Positions 18,800 to 27,981 of a stretch of DNA of 64,000 nucleotides are shown one piece after another. Every line of letters starts with the position of its first letter. The first letter of the stretch is position 1. Origin of the DNA: Cellulophaga baltica (lineage in GTDB: Bacteria; Bacteroidota; Bacteroidia; Flavobacteriales; Flavobacteriaceae); the NCBI RefSeq assembly GCF_018861125.1, contig NZ_JAHKQN010000024.1:25177-89176 (forward strand), given 5' to 3'. Both the position numbers and the translations under genes were made by a program. The notes under the pieces are model-generated. The model searched no databases, had not been told where the DNA came from, and saw only the letters and a program-made list of their open reading frames with translations.

Positions 18800-20128
18800 A
18801 TGAAAAAATTATTATGGTATTTCAATATCATTTTTTTACTTACGCTCATAATTTCCTGTTCAGATAGCACTATATATGACACGGATTTTGTAGCAGGAGA
18901 ATTTTTTACTAACTCTTCAACAAATGTAGTTGTAGTTGACACAAATACAATTTACATGTCCACAATCAAATTTGACAGTATTATCACTTCTAGCCCAGAT
19001 AGAATGTTAGTAGGCAAATATACTGACCCTGTTTTCGGTGAAGTTAAAGCCGCTAACTATATGGGTTTTATACCAAGTTCTTATGAAATTGATGATGATG
19101 CAAGATTTGATAGTATTATAATGTTTTTAGATTATGATGAATATTATTATAATGATACAACTCTTACAAATACTATTCACATAAGAAAGCTTACTGAAAA
19201 TTTTGACCCTGATGATGATGATTACTTTTACAATACTAGTACAGTAAAATCTGAAGAGGACGAAGTCGGTTTTGCTGTTTTTTCGCCTAGACCTTTTTCT
19301 ACAGATTCATTAGAAATTAGACTTAACGATGATTTTGGACTTGAATTTTTTGAAAAATTTCAAGAAGATGAAATTTCAACTTACGATGAATTTGCTGCAT
19401 TTTTCAAAGGTTTAACTTTTCAACCTGATGATGATGATAATGGGGCTGTTATAGGGTTTACAACTGAAAGTATATTTAGATTATATTATTCAATATCTGA
19501 TGAAGATGATTTTGATGATTACTATATAGATTTTTCTTTAAATACAGTTGAATCTCCAAATCCACTATTTAATCAAATTAGTTCTGTTAATGCTATTGAA
19601 GATTTACAAACATTAACCGATGTAGAGGTAGAGTTAGATGAATCTGATAGTAATAATCAAACCTACATGCAATCAGGAGTTGGTATTGCCACAAAATTAT
19701 CATTTCCATTTATTGAAACCATAAATAATGTTGGTGGTTTAGGAACAATACTAGAAGCTACTTTAAAAATATACCCTGTTATTGGTTCTTATTCTGATGA
19801 ATTAGAATTACCTGAATCATTACTTATTTATACTGTAGATAAAAACAATGATATATCAGGTACACCAACTTATTTTGATGGCTCTACTTCAATTACAGCA
19901 ACATTAAATACAGATGAAGAGGAATTTGGTGATATTTATTATGAAGTGACAATTACTAGTTTTATTGAAGAAATTTTAACTAATGGCTCAACTCTTGATG
20001 AAGAGTTAATATTTTTCCCGTCAGATTATACAACAACTGTTGACAGAACAATACTAAATGGAATTACAAAAACAAATTATACTACAACCCTTGAACTTAC
20101 ATATGCTGTTTACGATGACGAAGACTAA
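18800..20128 (+). CDS. DUF4270-family lipoprotein
   Basis: A 442-residue lipoprotein of the Bacteroidota DUF4270 family, function unknown. The signal ends in LTLIISC (lipobox). The segment VDTNTIYMSTIKFDSIITSSPDRMLVGKYTDPVFG is the recognisable family start. The body is mostly beta-strand and very rich in Asp/Glu (DDDDN, SDEDDFDDYY). I chose the ATG at 18800 over an upstream TTG. The last codons, encoding YDDED, contain the start codon of the next gene, so the two overlap by 14 bp and are probably translationally coupled. Likely on the periplasmic or outer face of the outer membrane. Confidence 0.85.
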   Translation: MKKLLWYFNIIFLLTLIISCSDSTIYDTDFVAGEFFTNSSTNVVVVDTNTIYMSTIKFDSIITSSPDRMLVGKYTDPVFGEVKAANYMGFIPSSYEIDDDARFDSIIMFLDYDEYYYNDTTLTNTIHIRKLTENFDPDDDDYFYNTSTVKSEEDEVGFAVFSPRPFSTDSLEIRLNDDFGLEFFEKFQEDEISTYDEFAAFFKGLTFQPDDDDNGAVIGFTTESIFRLYYSISDEDDFDDYYIDFSLNTVESPNPLFNQISSVNAIEDLQTLTDVEVELDESDSNNQTYMQSGVGIATKLSFPFIETINNVGGLGTILEATLKIYPVIGSYSDELELPESLLIYTVDKNNDISGTPTYFDGSTSITATLNTDEEEFGDIYYEVTITSFIEEILTNGSTLDEELIFFPSDYTTTVDRTILNGITKTNYTTTLELTYAVYDDED

Positions 20129-21371
20129 AATAAAATATTTAGGTTTAGCTTTAGGTTTGTTCTTTTGCTCATTCAATGGTTTTGCTCAATCAGAAGCGCT
20201 TACCAGCTCACCATATTCTTTATACGGTTTAGGCGTTATTAACCAGACAAGTATTGGCAAATCTAATAGTTTAGGGTATACTGGAATTGGTATAAGTTCA
20301 AATTCAGAAATAAACAACCTAAACCCTGCAAACTTTGGATCAATACCACAAAATTCATTTTTTTATGACATTGGTATGAATGCTGAAATAAATAAGTATT
20401 CTAATTCAACTTCAGATGATACAAATACTACTGTAAATTTCTCTAATTTAGCATTTGCATTTAGAATTGCAGAAGGGTTAGGTGCGGGTATATCTATGGT
20501 TCCTTATAGTGATGTAGGCTATTCCGTTTTAAGCGAAGAGTCTAATATTGAAGGTAGTACAGATACTTACCTGAGTTATGTTACTGGAATTGGTTCTTTA
20601 AGTGATTTAAAATTAAACCTAGGTTACAACGTAATGGATCAATTAAGAGTTGGTCTTAGTACATCTTTTCTTTTTGGAAGTATTGACCAAGAAGAATTAA
20701 TTGCAATTAGTAGTAGTACATTTGAATTAACTGAAACTACAAATTACACAGGTGTAAGATTTGGTCTAGGTTTGCAATTTGACCCAACAGAAAATATTAC
20801 TTTCGGAAGTATTATGAACCTCCCTACCACTTTAAAAGGTGATATGACGCGTTCTGCTGTAAAAACTGTATCAGGTTTCGAAATAACAGTAGAAGATGAA
20901 GTTGAAACAGATGCTGATAATTTTAGCCTACCTCTTGAAGTTGGTATGGGTGTTAGTGCCAAATTAAAAGATAAATACACTGTTAGTCTTGACTATAGAA
21001 AAAATTATTGGAGTTCAACAGATCAAGAAGATGAAGCTGGAACTTATGTAGATCAAGATATTGTAGGTTTTGGACTTGAGTATATCAAAAATAAAAAGAG
21101 TTACAAATACAAAGACCGTATCAATTATAGACTTGGTTTTAATTACGATAATGGTTATTTAGAAATCAATGAACAAAAGATTGATGGCTATAGCATAACT
21201 ACTGGTCTTGGTTTACCATTAAGTTTACGTAGTAACTCAATAATTAACTTATCATACAGCTACAGTTCAAAAGGTCGTGTAGAAACAGTTTTAGTTAAAG
21301 AGAATTACCATGTTATAACTTTAAACATGAGTTTAGAAGATTTATGGTTTAGAAAAAGAAAAATTAATTAA
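20115..21371 (+). CDS. Outer-membrane beta-barrel protein, OmpP1/FadL-like
   Basis: 418 residues, with a signal peptide ending GFAQ (about residue 25), then SPYSLYGLGVINQTSIGKSNSLGYTGIG. That opening is typical of Bacteroidota barrel proteins of the FadL/PorV-like kind. The remainder alternates beta-strands of about ten residues with turns. I chose the ATG at 20115 because it begins the signal peptide directly; the earlier ATG at 20058 lies inside the DUF4270 frame. The start overlaps the end of the DUF4270 gene by 14 bp. The stop overlaps the convergent EamA gene by 4 bp. Cargo is unknown. Confidence 0.78.
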   Translation: MTKTKIKYLGLALGLFFCSFNGFAQSEALTSSPYSLYGLGVINQTSIGKSNSLGYTGIGISSNSEINNLNPANFGSIPQNSFFYDIGMNAEINKYSNSTSDDTNTTVNFSNLAFAFRIAEGLGAGISMVPYSDVGYSVLSEESNIEGSTDTYLSYVTGIGSLSDLKLNLGYNVMDQLRVGLSTSFLFGSIDQEELIAISSSTFELTETTNYTGVRFGLGLQFDPTENITFGSIMNLPTTLKGDMTRSAVKTVSGFEITVEDEVETDADNFSLPLEVGMGVSAKLKDKYTVSLDYRKNYWSSTDQEDEAGTYVDQDIVGFGLEYIKNKKSYKYKDRINYRLGFNYDNGYLEINEQKIDGYSITTGLGLPLSLRSNSIINLSYSYSSKGRVETVLVKENYHVITLNMSLEDLWFRKRKIN

Positions 21372-22225
21372 ATTTTCTTTTTCATGGTGGTCTTATTTTT
21401 ATAAAGTGCATTTAAAATAAGACCACCAATAATCATTACCATACCCAATACACTCCACAAAGTATATACTTCATTAAACCAAAACAAACCAACTACTACT
21501 GTAAACAATACTTCTAAGTATTTTAATGGTGCAACTTGTGTTGTTGTTGCTAATTGAAAAGCTTTTGTCATATACAATTGACCAAAGTAACCAAAGATAC
21601 CTATTACCGATAGTAATATCCATTCAATGCCTTCTGGTGTTTTCCAATCGAAAATCATAAGTGTACCACCAACTAAGGTTGCTATAAACATAAAATAATT
21701 TACAACGACAACTGGGTGATCTTGTTTTCCTATTTTACCAATTAAAACATAAACAAGTCCGCTAAAAAATGCAGCTATTAGTATTAACAATAGACCTGTA
21801 TTATTTACTTCTCCATCAAAACCTTTTAAAATTAAAACACCACTAAAAGCTATTCCAAAAAACAACCATTGCATTGGTTTAATTTTTTCTTTTAGTAAAA
21901 ATATAGCAAAAACCGCAGCAAAAATTGGAGCTATATATCGTAATGAAACTGCTGTACCTATAGATAAGTATTTAAGAGACATAAAAAATAAAGTCATTGA
22001 TGTCACACCTACTACACCTCTTAAAATTAAAAGTTTACGCTTATTTCCTAAAATTGATATTTTATTTTTTAATAAATAAGACATGGTTAAAACCAAAGTA
22101 CCTAATGATCTAAAAAACACAATTTCATAAGCAGGTATATGCACAAGATATTTTACAATAGTATTCATTAAAGTGAATGACATTGTACTTAATATCATAA
22201 AACCTAGTGCTTTTTTTATATCCAT
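21368..22225 (-). CDS. EamA-family (DMT superfamily) permease
   Basis: A 285-residue inner-membrane transporter of the drug/metabolite superfamily. Ten hydrophobic segments are arranged as two EamA repeats (residues about 5-135 and 145-275). Each has the typical layout, for example EIVFFRSLGTLVLTMSYLL, and SLRYIAPIFAAVFAIFLLKEKI with its proline-rich end. Substrate cannot be deduced; this family exports amino acids, metabolites or other small molecules. Its last codons overlap the convergent outer-membrane protein gene by 4 bp. Confidence 0.88.
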   Translation of the reverse strand: MDIKKALGFMILSTMSFTLMNTIVKYLVHIPAYEIVFFRSLGTLVLTMSYLLKNKISILGNKRKLLILRGVVGVTSMTLFFMSLKYLSIGTAVSLRYIAPIFAAVFAIFLLKEKIKPMQWLFFGIAFSGVLILKGFDGEVNNTGLLLILIAAFFSGLVYVLIGKIGKQDHPVVVVNYFMFIATLVGGTLMIFDWKTPEGIEWILLSVIGIFGYFGQLYMTKAFQLATTTQVAPLKYLEVLFTVVVGLFWFNEVYTLWSVLGMVMIIGGLILNALYKNKTTMKKKI

Positions 22226-22304
22226 TTAAAAGTATTTTTATTTTAAAATATTAATTTGAATAAAAGTAAAATTATAAACTATTCATTTACAAAACTTTAG
22301 TTTG

Positions 22305-24488
22305 TTATACTGTTAAGAGTCCTACTTTTTTTAATGTATTAATCGGTTTAGAAAACCAAAAAAGCTCAAAATTATTAAAGCTTTTTTCAAAATCAGTTTT
22401 CAGATTTTTAAATGACGACAGCTTTTCATTAGTCGGCAATAAATACTCTAATTGATTTATAAACCACTCCCCTTCATCTTTATTTAAATTAATTACTGTA
22501 ATAGTTCTTTTATGATGAAAAGTTAATTTTAAAAGCTCCCAAGTTTGCCCTTTTTTAGATTTTTTATATTCCTCAACCAAAGGTAGACTACCAAGCCAAA
22601 CTATTTTAACGTTAGGTTTTATATTAAATTCAGGCTGCACATTCAAGCAATTTTCAATGTAATTAAATTTGATTTTTGACTTAGGTATTTTAAAATCGAA
22701 CCAATCTTGCAATGGAATTTCAAATCCAATACCGTGCATATAATTAAATAATGATTTTTTTAAACCATAGCTAAACTTACTGTGATCAATACCTGTTGAA
22801 TCCTTAAAATCAATATCATTATTTGCAAATGTAATTTCTTTAACATCAGGTACAATACCATATTCAGATGGGTTAATGCCAACAGGACTATGCGCAGTTA
22901 AGGCAAATTGATGCCAAAAACCAGATTGTAACACTCCCAACTTAAACAATTGACGTACCATTTCTAAACTATCAACTGTTTCTTGTACTGTTTGTGTAGG
23001 ATATCCGTACATTAAATAAGAATGTACCATAATATTTGCTTCAGTAAAATTTTGAGTCACTTGAGCAACTTGTGCAACTGTTACACCTTTATCTATTAAT
23101 TTTAAAAGTCTATCTGAAGCCACTTCTAAACCACCAGACACGGCTATACAACCTGATGCTTTAAACAATTGACACAAATCACTCGTAAAATTTTTCTCAA
23201 AACGAATATTTGTCCACCACGTAACCGTTAGATCTCTCTTTATTATTTCTAAAGCTAAAGCTTTCATTAATGACGGAGGCGCCGCTTCATCTACAAAATG
23301 AAAACCATTCTCACCTGTCTGCTCAATTAATTGCTCCATCCGATCTACAAGAATAGTTGCGGCAATAGGCTCATAAATTTTGATATAATCTAATGAAATA
23401 TCACAAAATGTACATTTACCCCAATAACAACCATGAGCCATGGTTAGTTTGTTCCACCTACCATCACTCCACAAACTATGCATTGGATTAGCAATCTCTA
23501 TTACAGACACATAATTATCTAATAATAAATCAGAATAATCAGGTGTACCAACCTCACTTTGTTTATAATCTGGCTTAGTACTATTATTTTTAAAAACTAC
23601 AACATCATCTTCAAGTAGAAAAGTGCGTTTAAATTCTCTTAATTTTGTCTTAATTGAGTTAACTAACAATTCTATTGGTAATTCTCCATCATCAAGTGTT
23701 ATATAATCAAAAAAGTCAAAAACTCTTTTGTCTGTAATAGAACGTAATTCCGTATTTGGGAATCCACCTCCCATTGCTATTTTTACCTCAGGGTACTTAT
23801 TTTTAATATATTGAGCACATCTAAAAGCACTATATAAATTACCAGGGAAAGGGATTGAAAAACATACCAATTTTGATTGTTGCTTTTGAATATGGTCCTC
23901 TAAAATTCTTAAACTAATTACATCAATATACGTTGGTTCTTCTTGTAACTTAGCATACAATTCATCAAATGAATTAGCACTTCTCCCTAAACGTTCGGCA
24001 TATCTACTGAATCCAAAATTATCATCGATACATTCTACTATAAAGTCTGATAAATCTTCTAAGTACAATGTAGCTAAATGTTTAGCTTTATCTTGCATTC
24101 CCATTGCTCCAAAAGCCCAATCTAAATCATCCAATTGTTCAAACCTTGAAGCTTCAGGCAAAAAACCTTCAGTACAAATTTGACGTGCAAAAGTTTCATT
24201 TTTTCCCTGTAAAAATGCAATTACTACATCTATTGTTTTTAAATAAGAATCTCTTAAAGCATATATACGTTCGCAATTTTCAGAAACTATAGTTTCATTT
24301 TCAAACGCATAATTAAAAATCTTAGTAAATTCTTTTTTCGAAAATAAATTTAAAATTACTTCTATACCTAAATCTAACTGAAAACTCGTTATGTTTTTCG
24401 TATTTAAAAAACCTTTTAAATATGCAGTTGCAGGGTACGGCGTATTTAATTGTGTAAAAGGTGGCGTTATAAGTAAAAGTTCTTTCAA
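22305..24488 (-). CDS. B12-binding-type radical SAM protein with CX4CX2C motif
   Basis: A 727-residue protein. The N-terminal region (about 1-290) resembles a cobalamin-binding-like Rossmann segment (LITPPFTQLNTPYPA; KIAMGGGFPNTELR) with a long insertion. The radical SAM core begins at HGCYWGKCTFCD, with cysteines C354, C359 and C362. Their spacing is CX4CX2C instead of the standard CX3CX2C. Later core signatures include GFHFVDEAAPP and SGGLEVASDRLLKLIDKG, the latter like other radical SAM beta-strand 4-5 regions. The reaction is unknown. An exact minus-7 box lies just upstream, so it is probably transcribed alone. Confidence 0.82.
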   Translation of the reverse strand: MKELLLITPPFTQLNTPYPATAYLKGFLNTKNITSFQLDLGIEVILNLFSKKEFTKIFNYAFENETIVSENCERIYALRDSYLKTIDVVIAFLQGKNETFARQICTEGFLPEASRFEQLDDLDWAFGAMGMQDKAKHLATLYLEDLSDFIVECIDDNFGFSRYAERLGRSANSFDELYAKLQEEPTYIDVISLRILEDHIQKQQSKLVCFSIPFPGNLYSAFRCAQYIKNKYPEVKIAMGGGFPNTELRSITDKRVFDFFDYITLDDGELPIELLVNSIKTKLREFKRTFLLEDDVVVFKNNSTKPDYKQSEVGTPDYSDLLLDNYVSVIEIANPMHSLWSDGRWNKLTMAHGCYWGKCTFCDISLDYIKIYEPIAATILVDRMEQLIEQTGENGFHFVDEAAPPSLMKALALEIIKRDLTVTWWTNIRFEKNFTSDLCQLFKASGCIAVSGGLEVASDRLLKLIDKGVTVAQVAQVTQNFTEANIMVHSYLMYGYPTQTVQETVDSLEMVRQLFKLGVLQSGFWHQFALTAHSPVGINPSEYGIVPDVKEITFANNDIDFKDSTGIDHSKFSYGLKKSLFNYMHGIGFEIPLQDWFDFKIPKSKIKFNYIENCLNVQPEFNIKPNVKIVWLGSLPLVEEYKKSKKGQTWELLKLTFHHKRTITVINLNKDEGEWFINQLEYLLPTNEKLSSFKNLKTDFEKSFNNFELFWFSKPINTLKKVGLLTV

Positions 24489-24512
24489 ATTAGGTTGTTA
24501 CATATGAATAAA

Positions 24513-24520
24513 CAAAGGTA
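24513..24520 (-). promoter_or_regulatory. Predicted minus-7 box of the radical SAM gene
   Basis: Read on the minus strand this is TACCTTTG, an exact TAnnTTTG match. It gives a start near 24506 and a leader of about 18 bases. Confidence 0.5.
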
Positions 24521-24552
24521 AGCTTAACTATAAAAACAACTTATTTAATTAC

Positions 24553-25497
24553 TCATTCTTTCTTTAAAATTTCGCTCACTGCATTTTTATAAGCAACAGG
24601 ATTACTTGCCTTTTTAATAGCCTTATATGTTTTCTGAGGATTAGAGAATGATTGTGAAAAGAATTCCCAAAAACCTAACATTTTCATTTTTATAGGTGTT
24701 GGCCCTGATAAAAATTCATCATATTGTTTATAAATAGTGTCATGAAATTCTTTAAAAACCACTAATCTATTTTCAGGGTACTCTGTAGTATTAGCTTTTA
24801 TCATACTTGGCAAAAACGGATCTGCAATTAAGCCTCTACCAATCATCCAATGATTGATACTTGGGAAACGTTCCTGCATTTCTTTAAACCTAGAAACTGT
24901 TGTAATATCTCCATTATAATACAATGTATGTTTTGTATAATCAATACAACGCTGAAAAGCATCTAAATCTACACCTCCTTTGTAAAGTTGTTTTCCTATT
25001 CTGGCATGAATAGCTATATTCTTAATGGGGTATTTTTCAAGAATGGGTAGCGTGTCTAAAATCTCATCACTATTATCATAGCCCATACGCATTTTCATAG
25101 AAACAACAACATCGGTTTCAGAATGAACACGATCTAAAATATGATCTATTTTAGATGCTTCTTTAACCAAACCGGAACCCATGCCACGTTTAGTGACCAT
25201 AGGATAAGGGCAACCCAAATTCCAATTTAACTCTTTATAACCAAGCTCTTGAATATATTTTACAACAAATAAGAATTCATCAGCATCGTTCGTCATCACC
25301 TGTGGAATAACATCTAGCGTTGTATTATTTTCTAATTGCAAATCTCTTTGGTAAGATGATTTAATTTTAAATTTACCATCTAAACGAATATATGGCGCAT
25401 AGAAAGTATCTATTCCCCCAAAATAATGATGAAATGCATTTCGAAAACGAAAATCTGTAAAACCTTGTAAGGGTGATGATAAAAGTTTAAAACTCAT
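24553..25497 (-). CDS. tRNA-dihydrouridine synthase (DUS family)
   Basis: An FMN-dependent enzyme that reduces uridine to dihydrouridine in the tRNA D-loop. The 314-residue protein has the N-terminal SPLQGFTDFRFRN (FMN loop), catalytic C96 in LNWNLGCPYP, VSMKMRMGY, NIAIHARIGKQLYKG (phosphate-binding HxR), and the late MIGRGLIADPFL. It resembles the DusC-like subgroup rather than DusB, judging by its short length. It has its own minus-7 box, so it is probably not part of the kdgK-pfk transcript despite sharing the strand. Confidence 0.92.
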   Translation of the reverse strand: MSFKLLSSPLQGFTDFRFRNAFHHYFGGIDTFYAPYIRLDGKFKIKSSYQRDLQLENNTTLDVIPQVMTNDADEFLFVVKYIQELGYKELNWNLGCPYPMVTKRGMGSGLVKEASKIDHILDRVHSETDVVVSMKMRMGYDNSDEILDTLPILEKYPIKNIAIHARIGKQLYKGGVDLDAFQRCIDYTKHTLYYNGDITTVSRFKEMQERFPSINHWMIGRGLIADPFLPSMIKANTTEYPENRLVVFKEFHDTIYKQYDEFLSGPTPIKMKMLGFWEFFSQSFSNPQKTYKAIKKASNPVAYKNAVSEILKKE

Positions 25498-25515
25498 TAG
25501 ACATAAAATTGGCTA

Positions 25516-25523
25516 CAAATGTA
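25516..25523 (-). promoter_or_regulatory. Predicted minus-7 box of the DUS gene
   Basis: Read on the minus strand this is TACATTTG, an exact TAnnTTTG match. The predicted start is near 25509, about 12 bases before the ATG. Confidence 0.5.
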
Positions 25524-25557
25524 GCAACTTGTTTTCATACTATGTGCTTTAAATTAA

Positions 25558-26781
25558 TTAGCTTCTATTCAAAATTTTATTGAAATCGTAATCCTCAGGA
25601 TTATCAAGGTACTTTTTAGCTGCTTCGTAATCTGACTCTTGTATATAATGTAAATTTTGGAAGCAAAGTTGTGCAAATTCTGAATTCACATTTACTAACC
25701 TTGGAGCAATTTTACCATCTTCACCTTTTAAATCAGATAAATATAATGGCGTAACTTCACCTTTAGAATTAGCAGAAACGATACAACCGCTAATACCTTC
25801 ATCAAACATTTTTTTAACACCTAAACCTAATAAAGTACATAAGGTAAGATCAAAACCAATAGGTCTACAACAACGTAGTTCATAACCAAGTTCAACAGGT
25901 CTACTCTTAATATCAAGTCCTATTTCTTTTAATTTTGTCTGCAATAACATATTAAAAATATGTGATTTACTAACGTTACCAAGTTCTGGATGGCCATGTG
26001 CATCATATGTAAAATTAATATCACATTTATCTAATTCAGAATCTGGTAAAATATGGAAAACACCTTCACTAATTAAAGCCACACCGTAATGAATGTTTTC
26101 AATTTTTCTTTTTACGATTGATGAGATGATTAAATTAACAACCTTTTCAAAAGTGATGTCTGTGTCATCAAACATTTCAGGAATAACTAACATTGGAAAG
26201 TGACAACTAGTTGCAATACCAAAAGCCAAATGCCCTGCAGAACGCCCCATTGTACTCATTACAAACCAGTTTTGGCTTGTACGAGCATCTTCATAAGTAG
26301 TATTACCTATACGAACACCTTCATCTTTAGCAGAGTGAAAACCAAAAGTAGGATTGCGATCAGGTAATGGTAGATCGTTATCGATAGTCTTTGGAACGTG
26401 AATATTCGAAATAGCAATGTTTTCGTCTTGTAAATAACCTGTAATTCTATTGGCAGTAGAGGCGGTGTCATCACCACCTATACTTACCAACAGTTTTACA
26501 TTGTTATCTAAAAAAAGTTTAGTATTCAACTTTTCATCAGTAGGTTTAAACCTACTCATAATTAATGTTGAACCACCTCTACTAAAAATACGATCGGCGT
26601 GATCAAAATCAAATTCTTTAATTCGAGGTTCTTCAGAAAAAATTCCTTTAAACCCTTCATGCAAACCTAGTACGCGATATCCATCTTTAAGAAAAATTTT
26701 AGCAACAGTACTAATTACAGCATTAATTCCTGGAGCAGGGCCTCCACCACAGAAAATTAGAATTGATTTTTGAGCCGACAT
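25558..26781 (-). CDS. 6-phosphofructokinase, residues of the pyrophosphate-dependent type
   Basis: A 407-residue phosphofructokinase interconverting fructose-6-phosphate and fructose-1,6-bisphosphate. The nucleotide/phosphate loop is CGGGPAPGINAVI (about residues 11-23). The donor-site motif is GGDD (102-105), where ATP enzymes have GGDG. The catalytic motif is PKTIDND (130-136), where ATP enzymes have PGTIDGD or PGTIDND. In characterised families the second Asp and the Lys mark PPi-dependent enzymes, so a reversible PPi-PFK is likely (inference). MGRSAGHLA is the usual substrate motif. It follows kdgK by 36 bp in a probable operon, an unexpected partner for a KDG kinase. Confidence 0.88.
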   Translation of the reverse strand: MSAQKSILIFCGGGPAPGINAVISTVAKIFLKDGYRVLGLHEGFKGIFSEEPRIKEFDFDHADRIFSRGGSTLIMSRFKPTDEKLNTKLFLDNNVKLLVSIGGDDTASTANRITGYLQDENIAISNIHVPKTIDNDLPLPDRNPTFGFHSAKDEGVRIGNTTYEDARTSQNWFVMSTMGRSAGHLAFGIATSCHFPMLVIPEMFDDTDITFEKVVNLIISSIVKRKIENIHYGVALISEGVFHILPDSELDKCDINFTYDAHGHPELGNVSKSHIFNMLLQTKLKEIGLDIKSRPVELGYELRCCRPIGFDLTLCTLLGLGVKKMFDEGISGCIVSANSKGEVTPLYLSDLKGEDGKIAPRLVNVNSEFAQLCFQNLHYIQESDYEAAKKYLDNPEDYDFNKILNRS

Positions 26782-26818
26782 ATTATATATGAAATTTGGT
26801 TAAGTTATTTATTTTTAA

Positions 26819-27865
26819 TTATCTAGCAACTCTACCTGAAGCATCACCTCCCATTAGTTTTTCAACTTCTGAAACTGTAACTAAGTTAGCGTCACCTTTA
26901 ATTGTATGTTTCAAACAAGAAGCAGCAACAGCAAAATCAAGTGCATTTTGATCATCTTCAGGATACTTTAATAATCCGTAGATTAAACCTCCCATAAATG
27001 AATCACCACCACCTACTCTATCAACAATATCAGTAATTTGGTACTGACGCGTTTCATACATTTTTTTACCATCATATAAAACACCAGCCCATGTATTGTG
27101 TGAAGCAGAAATTGAACCTCTTAAAGTGGTAATAACTTTTTTAGCTTTTGGAAATTTCTCCATCATTTGCTTACAAACAGATAAGAAAGCTTCAGCTTTA
27201 ACATCATGACCGTGTTTATGAACATCTAAACCTTCAGGGTGAATTCCGAAATGCTTTTCAGCATCTTCTTCATTACCTAAAACAACATCACAATATGCAG
27301 TCAATTCTGTCATAACTTTTTCTCTATGAGCATCATCACAGTACGTCCATAATTTAGCTCTATAGTTTAAATCTGTAGAAATTGTAACACCCATTTCACT
27401 AGCCACTTTCACAGCTTCTAAACAAGCATCTGCAGCACCTTGAGAGATTGCTGGTGTAATACCAGTCCAGTGAAACCAAGCAACATCTTTAAAAGCCGCT
27501 TTCCAATCAACCATACCTGGCTTAATATCAGAAATAGCAGAATGAGCTCTATCATAAACAACTTTACTACCTCTACTTACAGCACCAGTTTCTAAGAAAT
27601 AAATACCTAAACGATCTCCACCGTAAACGATTTTATCAACACCAACACCTCTTTTACGCATTTCCATCATTGCACATTCACCAATGTCGTTCTTTGGTAA
27701 TCTTGTAACAAAATCAACTGGAACACCATAATTTGCTAAAGAAACTGCAACGTTTGATTCTCCACCACCGTAAACAACATCAAAGTTAGATGCTTGTGAA
27801 AATCTTAAAAAACCTTGAGGAGCCAATCTTAACATTATTTCTCCGAATGTTACTACTTTTTTCAT
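26819..27865 (-). CDS. kdgK: 2-keto-3-deoxygluconate kinase (PfkB family)
   Basis: Phosphorylates KDG to KDPG, the step after DEH reduction in alginate breakdown. This 348-residue ribokinase-family protein starts MKKVVTFGEIMLRLAPQG. It has the N-terminal glycine motif VYGGGESNVAVSLANYG and the C-terminal PfkB signature DRVGGGDSFMGGLIYG, which carries the catalytic Asp. It is the first gene of kdgK-pfk and is divergent from a LacI regulator. Two copies of a CG-centred palindrome lie in the shared promoter region. KDPG aldolase is not encoded here, so the pathway must finish elsewhere in the genome. Confidence 0.9.
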   Translation of the reverse strand: MKKVVTFGEIMLRLAPQGFLRFSQASNFDVVYGGGESNVAVSLANYGVPVDFVTRLPKNDIGECAMMEMRKRGVGVDKIVYGGDRLGIYFLETGAVSRGSKVVYDRAHSAISDIKPGMVDWKAAFKDVAWFHWTGITPAISQGAADACLEAVKVASEMGVTISTDLNYRAKLWTYCDDAHREKVMTELTAYCDVVLGNEEDAEKHFGIHPEGLDVHKHGHDVKAEAFLSVCKQMMEKFPKAKKVITTLRGSISASHNTWAGVLYDGKKMYETRQYQITDIVDRVGGGDSFMGGLIYGLLKYPEDDQNALDFAVAASCLKHTIKGDANLVTVSEVEKLMGGDASGRVAR

Positions 27866-27901
27866 TCTGAATATTAATTTAATTAATTATAAATATTTTT
27901 T

Positions 27902-27917
27902 GCTTAATCGTTTAAGC
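27902..27917. promoter_or_regulatory. LacI-type operator O1 in the kdgK leader
   Basis: GCTTAATCGTTTAAGC, a near-perfect palindrome around a central CG, as is usual for LacI-family operators. It shares the first 14 bases with the second copy 79 bp away. It lies between the predicted kdgK start site and the kdgK ATG. Confidence 0.75.
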
Positions 27918-27973
27918 CAGTTTTTAAAAATAAATCAAAACACGAATGTTTTGATTGCTATTGTTAAATATAC

Positions 27974-27981
27974 TATTTTTG
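27974..27981 (+). promoter_or_regulatory. Predicted minus-7 box of the lacI-family gene
   Basis: TATTTTTG, an exact TAnnTTTG match pointing right. Its last base is the first base of operator O2, giving a start near 27988 inside the operator and a leader of about 27 bases. Confidence 0.6.
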
